64,000 bases of DNA from Solimonas thermocellulolyticum (lineage in GTDB: Bacteria; Pseudomonadota; Gammaproteobacteria; Nevskiales; Nevskiaceae), in contig NZ_JBEPIJ010000003.1 of NCBI RefSeq assembly GCF_040327995.1, forward strand, positions 124,001 to 188,000. Direction: 5' to 3'. Positions 21,735 through 32,269 of this stretch are shown here, piece by piece (position 1 is the first letter of the stretch; each line of letters starts with the position of its first letter). The position numbers and the translations under genes are program-made. The notes beneath the pieces were generated by a model, which was given only the letters and a program-made list of their open reading frames with translations, had not been told where the DNA came from and ran no database searches.

Positions 21735-23047
21735 AGCCCGCGCGCCTCCAAAAACCGCTCCGCATCGTTCACGCGCAGCGCGCCGGAGATGAGCCTGGGC
21801 AGCAGCGCGTCGCGCAGGGCGGCGAGGGTGCGGGATTCGCGCTCATGTTCGACTACCTTGCGATACAGTGGCTGCGATATGCGGTCGAAGGCATCCATGA
21901 CGGACGCGGTCGGCGCGACAGTGCGAATAAGCCGGAAACTCGACCTGCTGATCTCAAGGAACGTGGAGCCGTTGGCGTGACTGACGATCTCTTCGTGGAA
22001 CGCGCGAGCCCAGCGCAGCAAGAACAGGTTCGATGTGCCGCGGCGCGGCTTCATCGCGATGAAGCCCTGATTGACGGCGACCGGAACCTCGGCGATGGCG
22101 AGGTAGCCAATCGGAGCACGCGAAGAAAGCAGAACGGTTCCCTTCGGGAGCAAGCCCGAACTGATCTGTGCCAATCCCGCGTCGGTAATCTTTCGTTCGG
22201 TATCGAGCAGGACCGGCATCGAAAGCGCTGACAGGTCCTTCGGCGTGACCCAGTAATGCGTGCCGCCCTCCCAATACTCGGCCCGTTCGGTCTTCGGGGT
22301 GCTCCCACCGACAACATCTGCCAACTCGCTGATGGGTTTGACCTCCCACCCCTCCGGAATCTCGCCGAGTTCGGAGTCGACGAGGCGGGCGGGGAAGAGG
22401 TCGGCGAGGGGCGCAGGCAGGCCGGGGTCGCGGCCTTCGGCCTTGGCGCGGACGGGGTCGAAGTCCACGAACCACGACTTGAACAGCGCCCGCGCCATCG
22501 CCTCCAGCGTCTCGCTCATCCGCCGGTTCAGCTCGATTTTGTCGTCCAGCGTGCCGAGGATGTGAGCAATGGCCTGTTGTTCGTCAATGCTCGCGGGCAC
22601 CTCAATCGTAAACCTCGGCATTTCGATCAAGGGAATCCGATCCACAGTGCTTCCATGGATCGTGCGCGATCGCAGAGTCTTTTGGAACTGCGGTCCAAGA
22701 TACGCATACAGCAGGAAGCGCTTATCTACTTTCCCGGGACGCGCACGTAACAGGCCCATCCTCCGTCCGAGACAGCAGCGCAGGCCGTGGGGGATGATCG
22801 CGGCCTCTCCGAGGCGGGTTTCGTACGAGAAGACGACGTCCCCTTCTAGCGGTTCCACACGGCGCGTCCAACGCGCGTAGTCGTCCTCGGACAAGTGCTC
22901 TGCGTTCGTGAGATCGATGCGCCCTGAGGCGAGATTCGAGATACCGAGGAATACTGGGCCATCATCTGTCTTTGGCGGAGTTGCGTGCGGCCCGTCATAG
23001 ATCTCCGCTAGCTCGCCAATCGGCACTTCGCGCCACTCACCCGCCAT
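21731..23047 (-). CDS. hsdS: Type I restriction specificity subunit (HsdS)
   Basis: This 438-residue protein has two half-repeats, each starting with a tryptophan motif: MAGEWREVPIGELAEIYDG at the N-terminus and IPEGWEVKPISELADVVGG near residues 225-243. This is the two target-recognition-domain layout with spacer helices (for example RRMSETLEAMARALFKSWF). It sets the bipartite DNA target for both HsdM and HsdR. Its start overlaps an hsdM 3' remnant by 11 bp and its stop overlaps an hsdR 5' remnant by 4 bp, so both native junctions are retained although the intact hsdM and hsdR lie elsewhere. Confidence 0.93.
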   Translation of the reverse strand: MAGEWREVPIGELAEIYDGPHATPPKTDDGPVFLGISNLASGRIDLTNAEHLSEDDYARWTRRVEPLEGDVVFSYETRLGEAAIIPHGLRCCLGRRMGLLRARPGKVDKRFLLYAYLGPQFQKTLRSRTIHGSTVDRIPLIEMPRFTIEVPASIDEQQAIAHILGTLDDKIELNRRMSETLEAMARALFKSWFVDFDPVRAKAEGRDPGLPAPLADLFPARLVDSELGEIPEGWEVKPISELADVVGGSTPKTERAEYWEGGTHYWVTPKDLSALSMPVLLDTERKITDAGLAQISSGLLPKGTVLLSSRAPIGYLAIAEVPVAVNQGFIAMKPRRGTSNLFLLRWARAFHEEIVSHANGSTFLEISRSSFRLIRTVAPTASVMDAFDRISQPLYRKVVEHERESRTLAALRDALLPRLISGALRVNDAERFLEARGL

Positions 23048-23144
23048 ACCCCAGCTCCTTCAGGTTGGCGGCAATCGCGGCATCGAGCCTCAAAGCCTCG
23101 GCCTGCCGCTCGCGTTGTTCGTTTCTGATCGCCACCGGCTTCAT
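23037..23144 (-). pseudogene. 35-codon remnant of an hsdM 3' end between fic and hsdS
   Basis: This small frame encodes MKPVAIRNEQRE followed by RQAEALRLDAAIAANLKELG and a short YGG tail. The second part matches the C-terminus of the intact HsdM. Over 67 bp (23049-23115 versus 24399-24465) I count three mismatches. Its ATG overlaps the fic stop (ATGA) and its end overlaps the hsdS start by 11 bp, so it could still be translated and carry ribosomes from fic to hsdS. It has no catalytic part. Confidence 0.85.
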
Positions 23145-24319
23145 GGCTGCATGTCCTGTGGTTCCTCGAACAAGCGCAGGTACGGCTCGAAGCGGAAGCG
23201 CCGGTTGCGGGCGTAGCCGGTGATCTCGCGGAGCAGGCCGATGCCTTCGAGGCGCGCGACGATCTGGTTGGCGCCAGCCGGGGTGATGTCGAGCCACTCG
23301 CGCACGGTGGCCACCGAGACGATGGGGTGGTCGAACAGCCGATCCATCACACGCTGGCCGTTGGCGGCGGCGCGGCCGAGCCGTTCGGTGATCTTCGCGC
23401 GGTAGCCCTCGCGCATGCGCAGGATGGCGGCTGCGGTGGCGGTTGCCTCGCGGCTCGTGGCGATGACGCCATCGAGAAAGAACGCGAGCCAGCCCTCCCA
23501 GTCGCCCGCATCGCGAACCGCCTGCAGCCGGTCGTAGTACTCGGCCCGGTGCTGCTTGAAGTAGTGCGAGAGGTAGAGCACCGGTTTGGTCAACAAGCGT
23601 TTTTCGGTGAGGAGGAAGGTGATGAGCAGTCGCCCGACGCGTCCGTTGCCGTCGAGGAAGGGGTGGATGGTTTCGAACTGGGCATGGACGAGGGCCACCT
23701 GCACCAGTGGAGGCAGGCCGCCACCGTCGTGGATGAAGCGCTCCAGGTCGGAAAGTGCCTGGGGCACCTCGTGGGGCGGCGGCGGTACGAAGGTGGCGGT
23801 CGCCAGGGTGCAACCGGCCGGGCCGATCCAGTCCTGGCTCGTGCGCAGTTCGCCCGGCTGCAGCCGCCCGCCGCGCACGCCTCGCATCAGTTCGGTGTGG
23901 ATCTCGCGGATCAGGCGCACGGAGACCGGCAGCTTGGCGAGGCGCGCGAGTCCATGGTTCATGGCGCGCACGTAGTTGGCGACTTCCTGCACGTCCTTGG
24001 GCGTGTCGGGGTCGAAGAGGTGCGCCTCGGCCGCGAGCAGGTTCTGCAGCGAAGACTGGGTGCCTTCGATCTGGCTGGAGAGCACCGCCTCCTTGCGCAC
24101 GTACATGAACACGAACAGGTCCGGGTTGGGGAGCGTGAGCACCGCGCCGTCCAGCCGCCCGAGCGCGTAGTCGGCGGCGGAGAGCCGATCGCGCAGGGCG
24201 CCGTCCAGATCGACAGGCGGGTCGGGCGGCAGCGGCGCCGGGAGAAAGGCACGGTAGCCGGTCGATTGGCTCACGTAGCGCCCGGCGCGACCGGCCTTGT
24301 TATCCCTTGCGTTACTCAT
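23141..24319 (-). CDS. Fic family protein with N-terminal inhibitory helix and C-terminal winged helix
   Basis: This 392-residue protein carries the complete Fic motif HPFLDGNGRVGR (about residues 217-228), so AMP-transfer activity is possible. The motif SSQIEG near residue 82 fits the (S/T)xxxE(G/N) inhibitory helix, here in the same chain upstream of Fic as in class II Fic proteins. The C-terminal 70 residues (VREWLDITPAGANQIVARLE) look like a winged helix-turn-helix. ATG 24319 is preferred to TTG 24328. It lies between intact hsdM and an hsdM remnant, with its own promoter-like sequence. Confidence 0.9.
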   Translation of the reverse strand: MSNARDNKAGRAGRYVSQSTGYRAFLPAPLPPDPPVDLDGALRDRLSAADYALGRLDGAVLTLPNPDLFVFMYVRKEAVLSSQIEGTQSSLQNLLAAEAHLFDPDTPKDVQEVANYVRAMNHGLARLAKLPVSVRLIREIHTELMRGVRGGRLQPGELRTSQDWIGPAGCTLATATFVPPPPHEVPQALSDLERFIHDGGGLPPLVQVALVHAQFETIHPFLDGNGRVGRLLITFLLTEKRLLTKPVLYLSHYFKQHRAEYYDRLQAVRDAGDWEGWLAFFLDGVIATSREATATAAAILRMREGYRAKITERLGRAAANGQRVMDRLFDHPIVSVATVREWLDITPAGANQIVARLEGIGLLREITGYARNRRFRFEPYLRLFEEPQDMQP

Positions 24320-24340
24320 GGTGCGCAACCCGATCCATGA

Positions 24341-24384
24341 TAAACAATGCGTTTAATATGGTGCGATTACGCTAGTATCGTCAA
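24341..24384 (-). promoter_or_regulatory. Putative fic promoter with overlapping palindromic operator
   Basis: On the minus strand TTGACG (24384-24379) and CATATT (24360-24355) are spaced by 18 bp. Directly after lies the inverted repeat TAAAC-N5-GTTTA (24355-24341), where transcription would begin. The stretch is strikingly AT-rich beside the neighbouring hsd genes. The Fic protein has a C-terminal winged helix, so autoregulation is a reasonable guess. Confidence 0.5.
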
Positions 24385-24392
24385 CGCTGCCT

Positions 24393-26006
<1,614 letters not shown>

Positions 26007-26192
26007 GACGAGAATCCTACGCGGGATGCGCGTCGCTCGGGGCTGCCGCGGCATGGGCGGTGTGCCTTGCATGCGATCCGCGCACTGCGGATGAGCGGCT
26101 GAGCCGGGCGGTCAGGCGATTTGCAGAACCGCCCCTGCGAGGCCGAGGCAGTGGGCGGAGGCGACCCAAGCCCCTGGAACATGCGCCGGCGC

Positions 26193-29100
26193 TCAGCGGA
26201 AATCCCGTGACAGGTAGGGGAGTTCGCCGAGCCAGTGGGAGCGGTCGAAGCAGCGTTCGGCGACGACGTGGATGACGCTCTGCTGACATTGCAGGCGCCC
26301 CTGCACGATGAGCAAGCGCGCGCCGACGACGGCGCTGCGTTCGGCTTCGATCAGCGCCGGGCGCACGATCAAGTTGACGATGCCGGTTTCGTCTTCGAGG
26401 GTCACGAACATCGTGCCCTTGGCCGAGCCCGGGCGCTGGCGGAACATGACGATGCCGGCGACGCGCACGGCCTCGCCGTCGCGGCCGCGGGCCAAGGCGC
26501 CGCTCGGGGTGACGCGTGCGCGCGCAAGGCGCGGACGCAGCAGTGCGACCGGATGGCGCCGCAGCGTCAGGTGCATGCTGCGGTAATCGGCGAGGATGTC
26601 CTCGCCTTCGGTCGGTGCGTCGAGCGCGACGGCGTCGTCCGCGCACTGCGCCGTGCGCAGCAGGCCGTCGAGCCGCTCGTGGCCGCGCGCCTGCCAGCGC
26701 GCCGCGTGGCGATGGCCGGCGAGTGCGGCGAGCGCGTCGGCGCCGGCGAGTAGATCGAGTTCGCGCCGCGACAAAGCGGCGCGCTGCGCCAGATCGTCGA
26801 CGCTCCGGTACGGTTGCAGTGCGCGCGCGCGGACGATGCGCTGCGCGGCCGCGGCGGGCAAGCCGGCGATCAGGCGCAGCCCCAGTCGCAGCGCCGGTCT
26901 TGCGTCGGTGCCGCGTTCGAGCGTGCAGTCCCACTGGCTATGACATACGTCGACCGGCCGCACGTCGACGCCCATGCGGCGTGCCTCGCCGACCAGCATC
27001 GACGGCGGATAAAAGCCCATCGGCTGGCTGTTCAGCAGGCCGGCGAAGAATGCCGCCGGGTAATGGCATTTCATGTAGGCGCTGGCGTAGGCGAGCAGGG
27101 CGAAACTCGCGGCGTGGCTCTCGGGAAAGCCGTAGGCGCCAAAGCCGAGGATCTGCTGGTAGATGCGCTCGGCGAACGCCGGCGAAAAGCCGTTGCGCGC
27201 CATGCCCGCCTTGAGCCGGTGTTCCCATTTTTCCAGGCCGCCGTCGCGTTTCCATGCCGCCATCGAGCGCCGCAGCCGGTCGGCCTCGCCGGGCGAGAAG
27301 TCGGCGGCGACGATGGCGATGCGCATCACCTGTTCCTGGAAGATCGGCACGCCGTGCGTGCGCGCCAGCACCCGCAGCAGCGCCTCTTGCTTGTCCGCGC
27401 GCGCGCCTTCGAGCAGCGCGTGCAAGGCGCCGAGGGACGATGCGGCCTCGGGCTGCCGCAGCGCCTGCATGCGATTCTTCAGGTAGGGATGCACCATGCC
27501 GCCCTGGATCGGGCCGGGCCGCACGATCGCGACCTGCACGGTGATGTCGTAGAGGTCGCGCGGCTGGAGCCGCGGCAGCATCGACATCTGCGCGCGCGAC
27601 TCGATCTGGAACACGCCGATCGTCTCGGCGCGCCGGATCATCGCGTAGGTCTGCGCATCGTTTTGCGGAATGCCGCGCAACTGCAGCGCGGTGCCATCGA
27701 ACGCGCGTTGCAGCTCGAAGCTGCGACGCAGCGCGCTGAGCATGCCCAGCGCGAGCACGTCGACCTTGAGCAGACCCAGCGCCTCCAGGTCGTCCTTGTC
27801 CCACTGGATGATGGTGCGCTCGGGCATGCCCGCGTTCTCCACCGGCACCAGCGTCGACAGTGGCGCGTCGGAAATCACGAAGCCGCCGACATGCTGTGAC
27901 AGGTGCCGCGGAAAGCCGACCAGCTCGCGTGCCAGCCGCAGCCACAGCGCGATCTGCGGCGCCTCCGGATCGACCCCGGCGGCGCGCAGGCGCTCGGGCA
28001 GATCGGCCGCTTCGTCCCACCAGGCGAGCGACTTGGCGAGGCGATCGACGACGTCCGCGCCGATCTCGAGCGCGCGGCCGACGTCACGCAACGCCGAGCG
28101 CGGTTGGTAGCGGATGACCGTCGCCGCGAGCGCGGCGCGTTCGCGGCCGTACTTGCGGTAGACGTACTGGATCACCTCCTCGCGGCGCTCGTGTTCGAAA
28201 TCCACGTCGATGTCCGGCGGTTCGTCACGCTCCTTGGAAATGAAGCGCTCGAACAGCAGCTCGGTGAACTCGGGCGAGACTTCGGTGATTCCCAGCGTGT
28301 AGCAGACCGCCGAGTTCGCGGCGCTGCCGCGGCCCTGACAGAGGATGCCGCGCTCGCGCGCGTAGCGGACGATGTCGTAGACGGTGAGGAAGAAGGCCTC
28401 GTAGCCTTTTTCCGCGATCAGCGCGAGTTCCCGCTCGAGGGTTTCGCGCACCGCGCGCGGGCAGCCCTCGGGCCAGCGTTCGGGCAGGTGACGTTCGACC
28501 AAGGTGCGCAGCCAACTGCTGGGCGTGTGGCCGGGGCCGACGAGCTCGCGTGGGTATTCGTAACGCAGCGCGTCGAGCCGGAAGGCGCAGCGCTCGGCGA
28601 CGGCGAGGGTCTCGCGCAGCAGCTCCGGCGGATACAGCGCGGCGAGCTGCGCGCGCGTGCGCAGATGACGCTCGCCGTTGGCGAACAGGCGCGGACCGCA
28701 ACGCGACACCGGCAGACGGTGGCGCAGCGCCGTCATCACGTCCTGCAGGGGGCGGCGTGCGCGCACGTGCATGTGCACGTCGCCGCAGGCCACCAGCGGC
28801 ACGCCGTGGTGGCGCGACAGCGCGCGCAGCCGCTGCAGGCGCGCACCGTCGTGACCGTCTCGATGCAGCTCGACGGCGATCCACAGCCGCCCGGCGTAGC
28901 GCGCGTGCAGCCAGTCCAGCTCGTGTGGTGCGTCGGCATCGCGCGGAATCCACAGCGCGCAGGTTTGCGCGGTGCCGGCGTCGAAGTCGGCGCGGCTGAG
29001 CCGATAGCGGCCCTTGGCGGCGTTGCGGCGTGCGCGCGTGATCGCCGCGCAGATGCCGGCATAACCGGCCTGCGTCTGCGCCAGGAGCACGAACTTGGGG

Positions 29101-29339
29101 CCGTCGGCGAGCGTGAACTCGGCGCCGGCGATCAGCGGCCAGTCGGGCCGCGCGCAGTCGTCACGGGCGTGCTTCCACGCGCGCACGATGCCGGCCATCG
29201 AGCACTCGTCGGTGAGCGCGAGCCCGGCATAGCCGAGCGCGAGCGCGCGCTCGACCAGCTCCTCGGGCAGGGAGGCGCCGCGCTGGAAGCTGAAGGCGGA
29301 CAGCGCATGCAGCTCGACGTACGCCGGCGCCGCGTTCAT
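26193..29339 (-). CDS. dnaE2: Error-prone DNA polymerase DnaE2 (ImuC)
   Basis: This 1048-residue C-family polymerase is the catalytic member of the SOS mutasome. The PHP domain begins YVELHALSAFSFQRGAS, typical of DnaE2. The polymerase active-site acidic residues are in PPDIDVDFEHERREEV, and a C-terminal OB-fold (VAGIVMFRQRPGSAKGTMF) is present. ATG 29339 overlaps the imuB stop as ATGA, so the protein is translationally coupled. It is shorter than replicative DnaE, as expected for the family. Confidence 0.95.
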   Translation of the reverse strand: MNAAPAYVELHALSAFSFQRGASLPEELVERALALGYAGLALTDECSMAGIVRAWKHARDDCARPDWPLIAGAEFTLADGPKFVLLAQTQAGYAGICAAITRARRNAAKGRYRLSRADFDAGTAQTCALWIPRDADAPHELDWLHARYAGRLWIAVELHRDGHDGARLQRLRALSRHHGVPLVACGDVHMHVRARRPLQDVMTALRHRLPVSRCGPRLFANGERHLRTRAQLAALYPPELLRETLAVAERCAFRLDALRYEYPRELVGPGHTPSSWLRTLVERHLPERWPEGCPRAVRETLERELALIAEKGYEAFFLTVYDIVRYARERGILCQGRGSAANSAVCYTLGITEVSPEFTELLFERFISKERDEPPDIDVDFEHERREEVIQYVYRKYGRERAALAATVIRYQPRSALRDVGRALEIGADVVDRLAKSLAWWDEAADLPERLRAAGVDPEAPQIALWLRLARELVGFPRHLSQHVGGFVISDAPLSTLVPVENAGMPERTIIQWDKDDLEALGLLKVDVLALGMLSALRRSFELQRAFDGTALQLRGIPQNDAQTYAMIRRAETIGVFQIESRAQMSMLPRLQPRDLYDITVQVAIVRPGPIQGGMVHPYLKNRMQALRQPEAASSLGALHALLEGARADKQEALLRVLARTHGVPIFQEQVMRIAIVAADFSPGEADRLRRSMAAWKRDGGLEKWEHRLKAGMARNGFSPAFAERIYQQILGFGAYGFPESHAASFALLAYASAYMKCHYPAAFFAGLLNSQPMGFYPPSMLVGEARRMGVDVRPVDVCHSQWDCTLERGTDARPALRLGLRLIAGLPAAAAQRIVRARALQPYRSVDDLAQRAALSRRELDLLAGADALAALAGHRHAARWQARGHERLDGLLRTAQCADDAVALDAPTEGEDILADYRSMHLTLRRHPVALLRPRLARARVTPSGALARGRDGEAVRVAGIVMFRQRPGSAKGTMFVTLEDETGIVNLIVRPALIEAERSAVVGARLLIVQGRLQCQQSVIHVVAERCFDRSHWLGELPYLSRDFR

Positions 29340-30778
29340 GCGAACCAGCCGTGCAGGTACCAGCGCCCGTCGGCGAGATCGCGATACACCCAGGCGCGCG
29401 CGTGCGGTGCGTCGGCGATGTGATAGTCGCGCCGCGCGTCGGCGCCGTCCCACCAACCGCTTTCGATGCGCTCGACGGCGTCGAGCACGCGCGGGGCTTG
29501 CGTCAGCGCGACCGGATGCGGCAGCAGCCACAAGGGACGCTCCGGCGCGCCGGCGGTGGCGCCAGGCCCGGTGCCGGGCCCGCCACCCGGCGGCGTGCCG
29601 CACAGCGGGCTGCGCTGCGCCGTCGCGCGTTCCGGGCGATGGTCCTCGACCACGGCCGGTGTCCACAGCGCGTGCTCGCCGAGCCGCGCGAGCAGGCGCT
29701 CGACGGTTTCGGCCCACTGCAGCTGCGCGTCGCTGCGGCCGTCGAACAGCGCGAGCTGGCCGCCGGATACCGCGCCCAGCTCGGTCGCGTGCAGGTGCAG
29801 GGCGCGCACCGGCGCGGCCAGCGCCTCGCGCTCCAGGCGTGTGCGCAAGGCATCGAACAGGCGCGCGCCGTCGCGGTGTGCGCACACGAAGCGCAGGCCC
29901 AGGCGCGTGCGCCGTGCGTGCGCGTGCTCGCATTCGAGCACGAGACCGCGCACGCCGGTGTCGCGCGCACGCAACCAGCCTTGCAGCTCGTAGCTCATGC
30001 GGCGCAGCGGAAACAGCAGCGATTCGAGGTGGACCGTCTCCTCCGGCAGCGCGAAGCGGCGCCGGAACACCGGCGGCGGGACGATCGCCTGCACCGCATC
30101 GGGGACGCGGCCGCGCAGGCGGTCGAGGGTGTGCAGGCGCTCGACGCCGAAGCGCCGTGCGAAACCGGCGCGCGGCAGGGCGAACAAATCCCCGAGTCGG
30201 CGCAGGCCCATGCCATTGAGCGCGTCGATCTGGGCTTTTGGCCAGGCCAGCAGCCAGACCGGCAACTCGGCCAGACGCGGTTCCAGCGCCGTCAGGGACA
30301 ACGCCGGTGCGGTCTGGCCGGCGAGGGCGAGCAGGGCCGCGCCGTCACGGGTCGGCGCGATGCCGAGCTGGGCCGACTGCTGCAAGGCCGTCAGGTCGGC
30401 GCGGATCGCGTCGCGCAGCGCGTCGAGCCCACCGAACAGGCGCAGGCTGCGCCCGATCTCGACCCAGGCGAAGGCGCGCGGCGCACGGCCGGGTTCGGGC
30501 AGCTCCTCGATCGCGGCGCTCACCGGGCTGCCGTAGCGGTACAGCGCATGCGCCAGGCGTTTGAGCGCGGCGCGTTCGGCGGCGGGTTTGCGTGCGTGCG
30601 CACGCAGCAGCGGCTGGCGCGCGAGCGCATCGCCGAGCGCGGTACCGGCGGCGATGCCGGCGCCCGGCGTGATCAGCCAGCGCTGCGCGCCGCGGCCGTC
30701 GGTCACGGCATCGAGCGGATCGCGGAGCCCCAGGGCTTCCGCCGGCAGATGCGGACAATGCAGGCACAGCCAGAGCAT
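29336..30778 (-). CDS. imuB: Y-family polymerase-like protein ImuB (catalytically inactive)
   Basis: This 480-residue protein has the Y-family fold, but the start MLWLCLHCPHLPAEAL lacks the catalytic aspartate that active DinB has in its HVDMD motif. That fits ImuB, which is an adaptor, not a polymerase. A beta-clamp-binding type motif QLALF occurs near residue 345. ImuB bridges clamp, ImuA and DnaE2. It starts 7 bp after the imuA stop and overlaps dnaE2 by 4 bp. Confidence 0.92.
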   Translation of the reverse strand: MLWLCLHCPHLPAEALGLRDPLDAVTDGRGAQRWLITPGAGIAAGTALGDALARQPLLRAHARKPAAERAALKRLAHALYRYGSPVSAAIEELPEPGRAPRAFAWVEIGRSLRLFGGLDALRDAIRADLTALQQSAQLGIAPTRDGAALLALAGQTAPALSLTALEPRLAELPVWLLAWPKAQIDALNGMGLRRLGDLFALPRAGFARRFGVERLHTLDRLRGRVPDAVQAIVPPPVFRRRFALPEETVHLESLLFPLRRMSYELQGWLRARDTGVRGLVLECEHAHARRTRLGLRFVCAHRDGARLFDALRTRLEREALAAPVRALHLHATELGAVSGGQLALFDGRSDAQLQWAETVERLLARLGEHALWTPAVVEDHRPERATAQRSPLCGTPPGGGPGTGPGATAGAPERPLWLLPHPVALTQAPRVLDAVERIESGWWDGADARRDYHIADAPHARAWVYRDLADGRWYLHGWFA

Positions 30779-30785
30779 CGCCGCT

Positions 30786-31481
30786 TCATGCGAACGAGAG
30801 TCGGACGCCGCGCGCCGGCAGTGCCGCTGGCCGATGCGGCGGCGCCGGCGCCGCCAAGGTGATTTTTTGCACCGGCCGCGCACCGCGACACTTGAGCACC
30901 TCCACCGTCGGCACGCCGCCGATGCGTTCGATGCCAAGGCGCAGCGCGGCGACCGAGGCCGCCGCGGCCGCCGCGGACGGTCGCAGCAGCAGCGCCAGGC
31001 CGTCGCCTCGTTCGGCCGCGAGCTGCAGCCGGCGCATCGCCGTGGTCGGGATGTCCTGAGCCCACAGCAGCACCGCCCCGGTGCGTGCGTGCAGCAACTG
31101 CTCGGCGCTCCACAGTGCATCGGGGTCGTTCCGCGTCTCGACGACCAGGGTGTGGGGCAAGTCCACACCGGCGCGCGCGAGCGCCGGCGCGTGCAGCGCA
31201 AAAGGTGGGGCGATGAAGGCGACGGTCTGCGCCTTGCCCGTCAGCCGCGCCAGCAGCGGCAGGACCAGCGTCAGCTCGCCGGCGCCCGGCTGCGGATACA
31301 GCACCTCGCTGAGTGCGCCGCAGGGCCAGCCGCCGCCCGGCAGCAAGGCATCGAGCGCGGTCCAGCCGGTCGCCTGCGCACGTAGCGGCGCGGCGTCCGC
31401 TCCGCGCCACAGGTATGGGTGAGCAGGCAGACTTTGGCGATGACCCGCTCTCATCGCCAAGTGCTCCGAACGTTCCGCCAT
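30786..31481 (-). CDS. imuA: Mutasome accessory protein ImuA
   Basis: This 231-residue RecA/SulA-like protein is identified by position between lexA and imuB and by family features: LPGGGWPCGALSEVLYPQPG near the N-terminus, VLLWAQDIP and LKCRGA near the C-terminus. ATG 31481 (MAERSEHLAMRAGHRQ) is chosen; ATG 31454 is an alternative. ImuA is needed for DnaE2-dependent mutagenesis and interacts with RecA and ImuB. It begins 43 bp after lexA and is probably cotranscribed with it. Confidence 0.9.
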   Translation of the reverse strand: MAERSEHLAMRAGHRQSLPAHPYLWRGADAAPLRAQATGWTALDALLPGGGWPCGALSEVLYPQPGAGELTLVLPLLARLTGKAQTVAFIAPPFALHAPALARAGVDLPHTLVVETRNDPDALWSAEQLLHARTGAVLLWAQDIPTTAMRRLQLAAERGDGLALLLRPSAAAAAASVAALRLGIERIGGVPTVEVLKCRGARPVQKITLAAPAPPHRPAALPARGVRLSFA

Positions 31482-31524
31482 GGATGGCCGCAACCGGACA
31501 CGTGAGGGCCCCGGCCGTGCGCAG

Positions 31525-32187
31525 TCATACAGCCCCGCGCAGCGGCACCGGCGCCGGGCCGGCGAAGCCACCGGTGCGCAGCAGGCCGACCGCGCGGCCT
31601 TCGATCACCAGCTCTTGGCGCGACAGGTCGATGCGGATCGGGGCGAAGTCCGGGTTCGCCGGCAGCAGGCGCACGATGTCGCCGCGCCGCTCGAAGCGCT
31701 TGACGGTGACGTCCTCGCCCATGCGCGCGACCACGATCTCGCCGTTGTTCGCGGTGGCCACGCGTTTCACCGCGAGCAGGTCGCCCGGCAAGATGCCGGC
31801 ATCGCGCATCGACCAGCCCTGCACGCGCAGCAGGAAGTCCGGCTGCGGGTGGAACAGCCGGCGGTCGATCTTGTACCAGGACTCCACCGACTCCTGCGCA
31901 AGGATCGGGGCGCCGGCGGCGACGCGGCCGACCAGTGGCAGGTCATCGCCCGCGCGGGCGGCGGCGTCCTCGTCAGCGAGCACGCGGATGCCGCGCGAGG
32001 CGCCGGGCAAGAGCTCGATCGCGCCCTTGCGCGCGAGCGCGCGCAGGTGGTCCTCGGCCGCGGTCGGCGAGCGAAAACCGAAGGCCGTGGTGATCTCCGC
32101 GCGCGTCGGCGGAATGCCCTGCTTGGCCAGATGGCGGCGGATGAAGGCGAGGATCTGCTGCTGGCGCGGCGTGAGCGGCGTGTCCAT
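31525..32187 (-). CDS. lexA: LexA repressor
   Basis: This 220-residue SOS repressor has an N-terminal winged helix (PLTPRQQQILAFIRRHLAKQ), the self-cleavage Ala-Gly bond in GRVAAGAPI, the catalytic Ser in VQGWSMRDAG and the Lys in DLLAVKRVA. ATG 32187 (MDTPLTPRQ) is the family start; the longer frame runs through the operators. Two perfect-consensus LexA boxes stand just upstream, so the gene and the downstream imuA-imuB-dnaE2 genes form one SOS unit. Confidence 0.96.
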   Translation of the reverse strand: MDTPLTPRQQQILAFIRRHLAKQGIPPTRAEITTAFGFRSPTAAEDHLRALARKGAIELLPGASRGIRVLADEDAAARAGDDLPLVGRVAAGAPILAQESVESWYKIDRRLFHPQPDFLLRVQGWSMRDAGILPGDLLAVKRVATANNGEIVVARMGEDVTVKRFERRGDIVRLLPANPDFAPIRIDLSRQELVIEGRAVGLLRTGGFAGPAPVPLRGAV

Positions 32188-32201
32188 GGTCTGCCCGAAT
32201 G

Positions 32202-32219
32202 ACTGTTTGTGCATACAGT
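32202..32219. promoter_or_regulatory. LexA box, promoter-proximal
   Basis: ACTGTTTGTGCATACAGT matches CTGT-N8-ACAG, 14 bp before the lexA start codon. It would block transcription of lexA-imuA-imuB-dnaE2 until LexA is cleaved. Confidence 0.9.
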
Positions 32220-32235
32220 CTCCGATCGCATCGAG

Positions 32236-32253
32236 ACTGTCAATATGAACAGT
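32236..32253. promoter_or_regulatory. LexA box overlapping the lexA -35 element
   Basis: ACTGTCAATATGAACAGT is a second exact CTGT-N8-ACAG, with its centre 34 bp from the first. On the minus strand it contains TTGACA (32243-32238), a consensus -35, so bound LexA would cover the promoter. Confidence 0.9.
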
Positions 32254-32269
32254 CATTCGGCCCGATGCG

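Noticed and set aside
26007..26192. Small gene or promoter between hsdM and dnaE2
   Set aside because: This 186-bp gap has no open frame with family resemblance and no convincing promoter for hsdM could be picked.
27903..29423. Long open frame (506 codons) antisense to dnaE2
   Set aside because: It has the Arg/Ala/Gly/Gln-rich composition of a high-GC shadow frame, no domain, and lies wholly over a well-supported gene.
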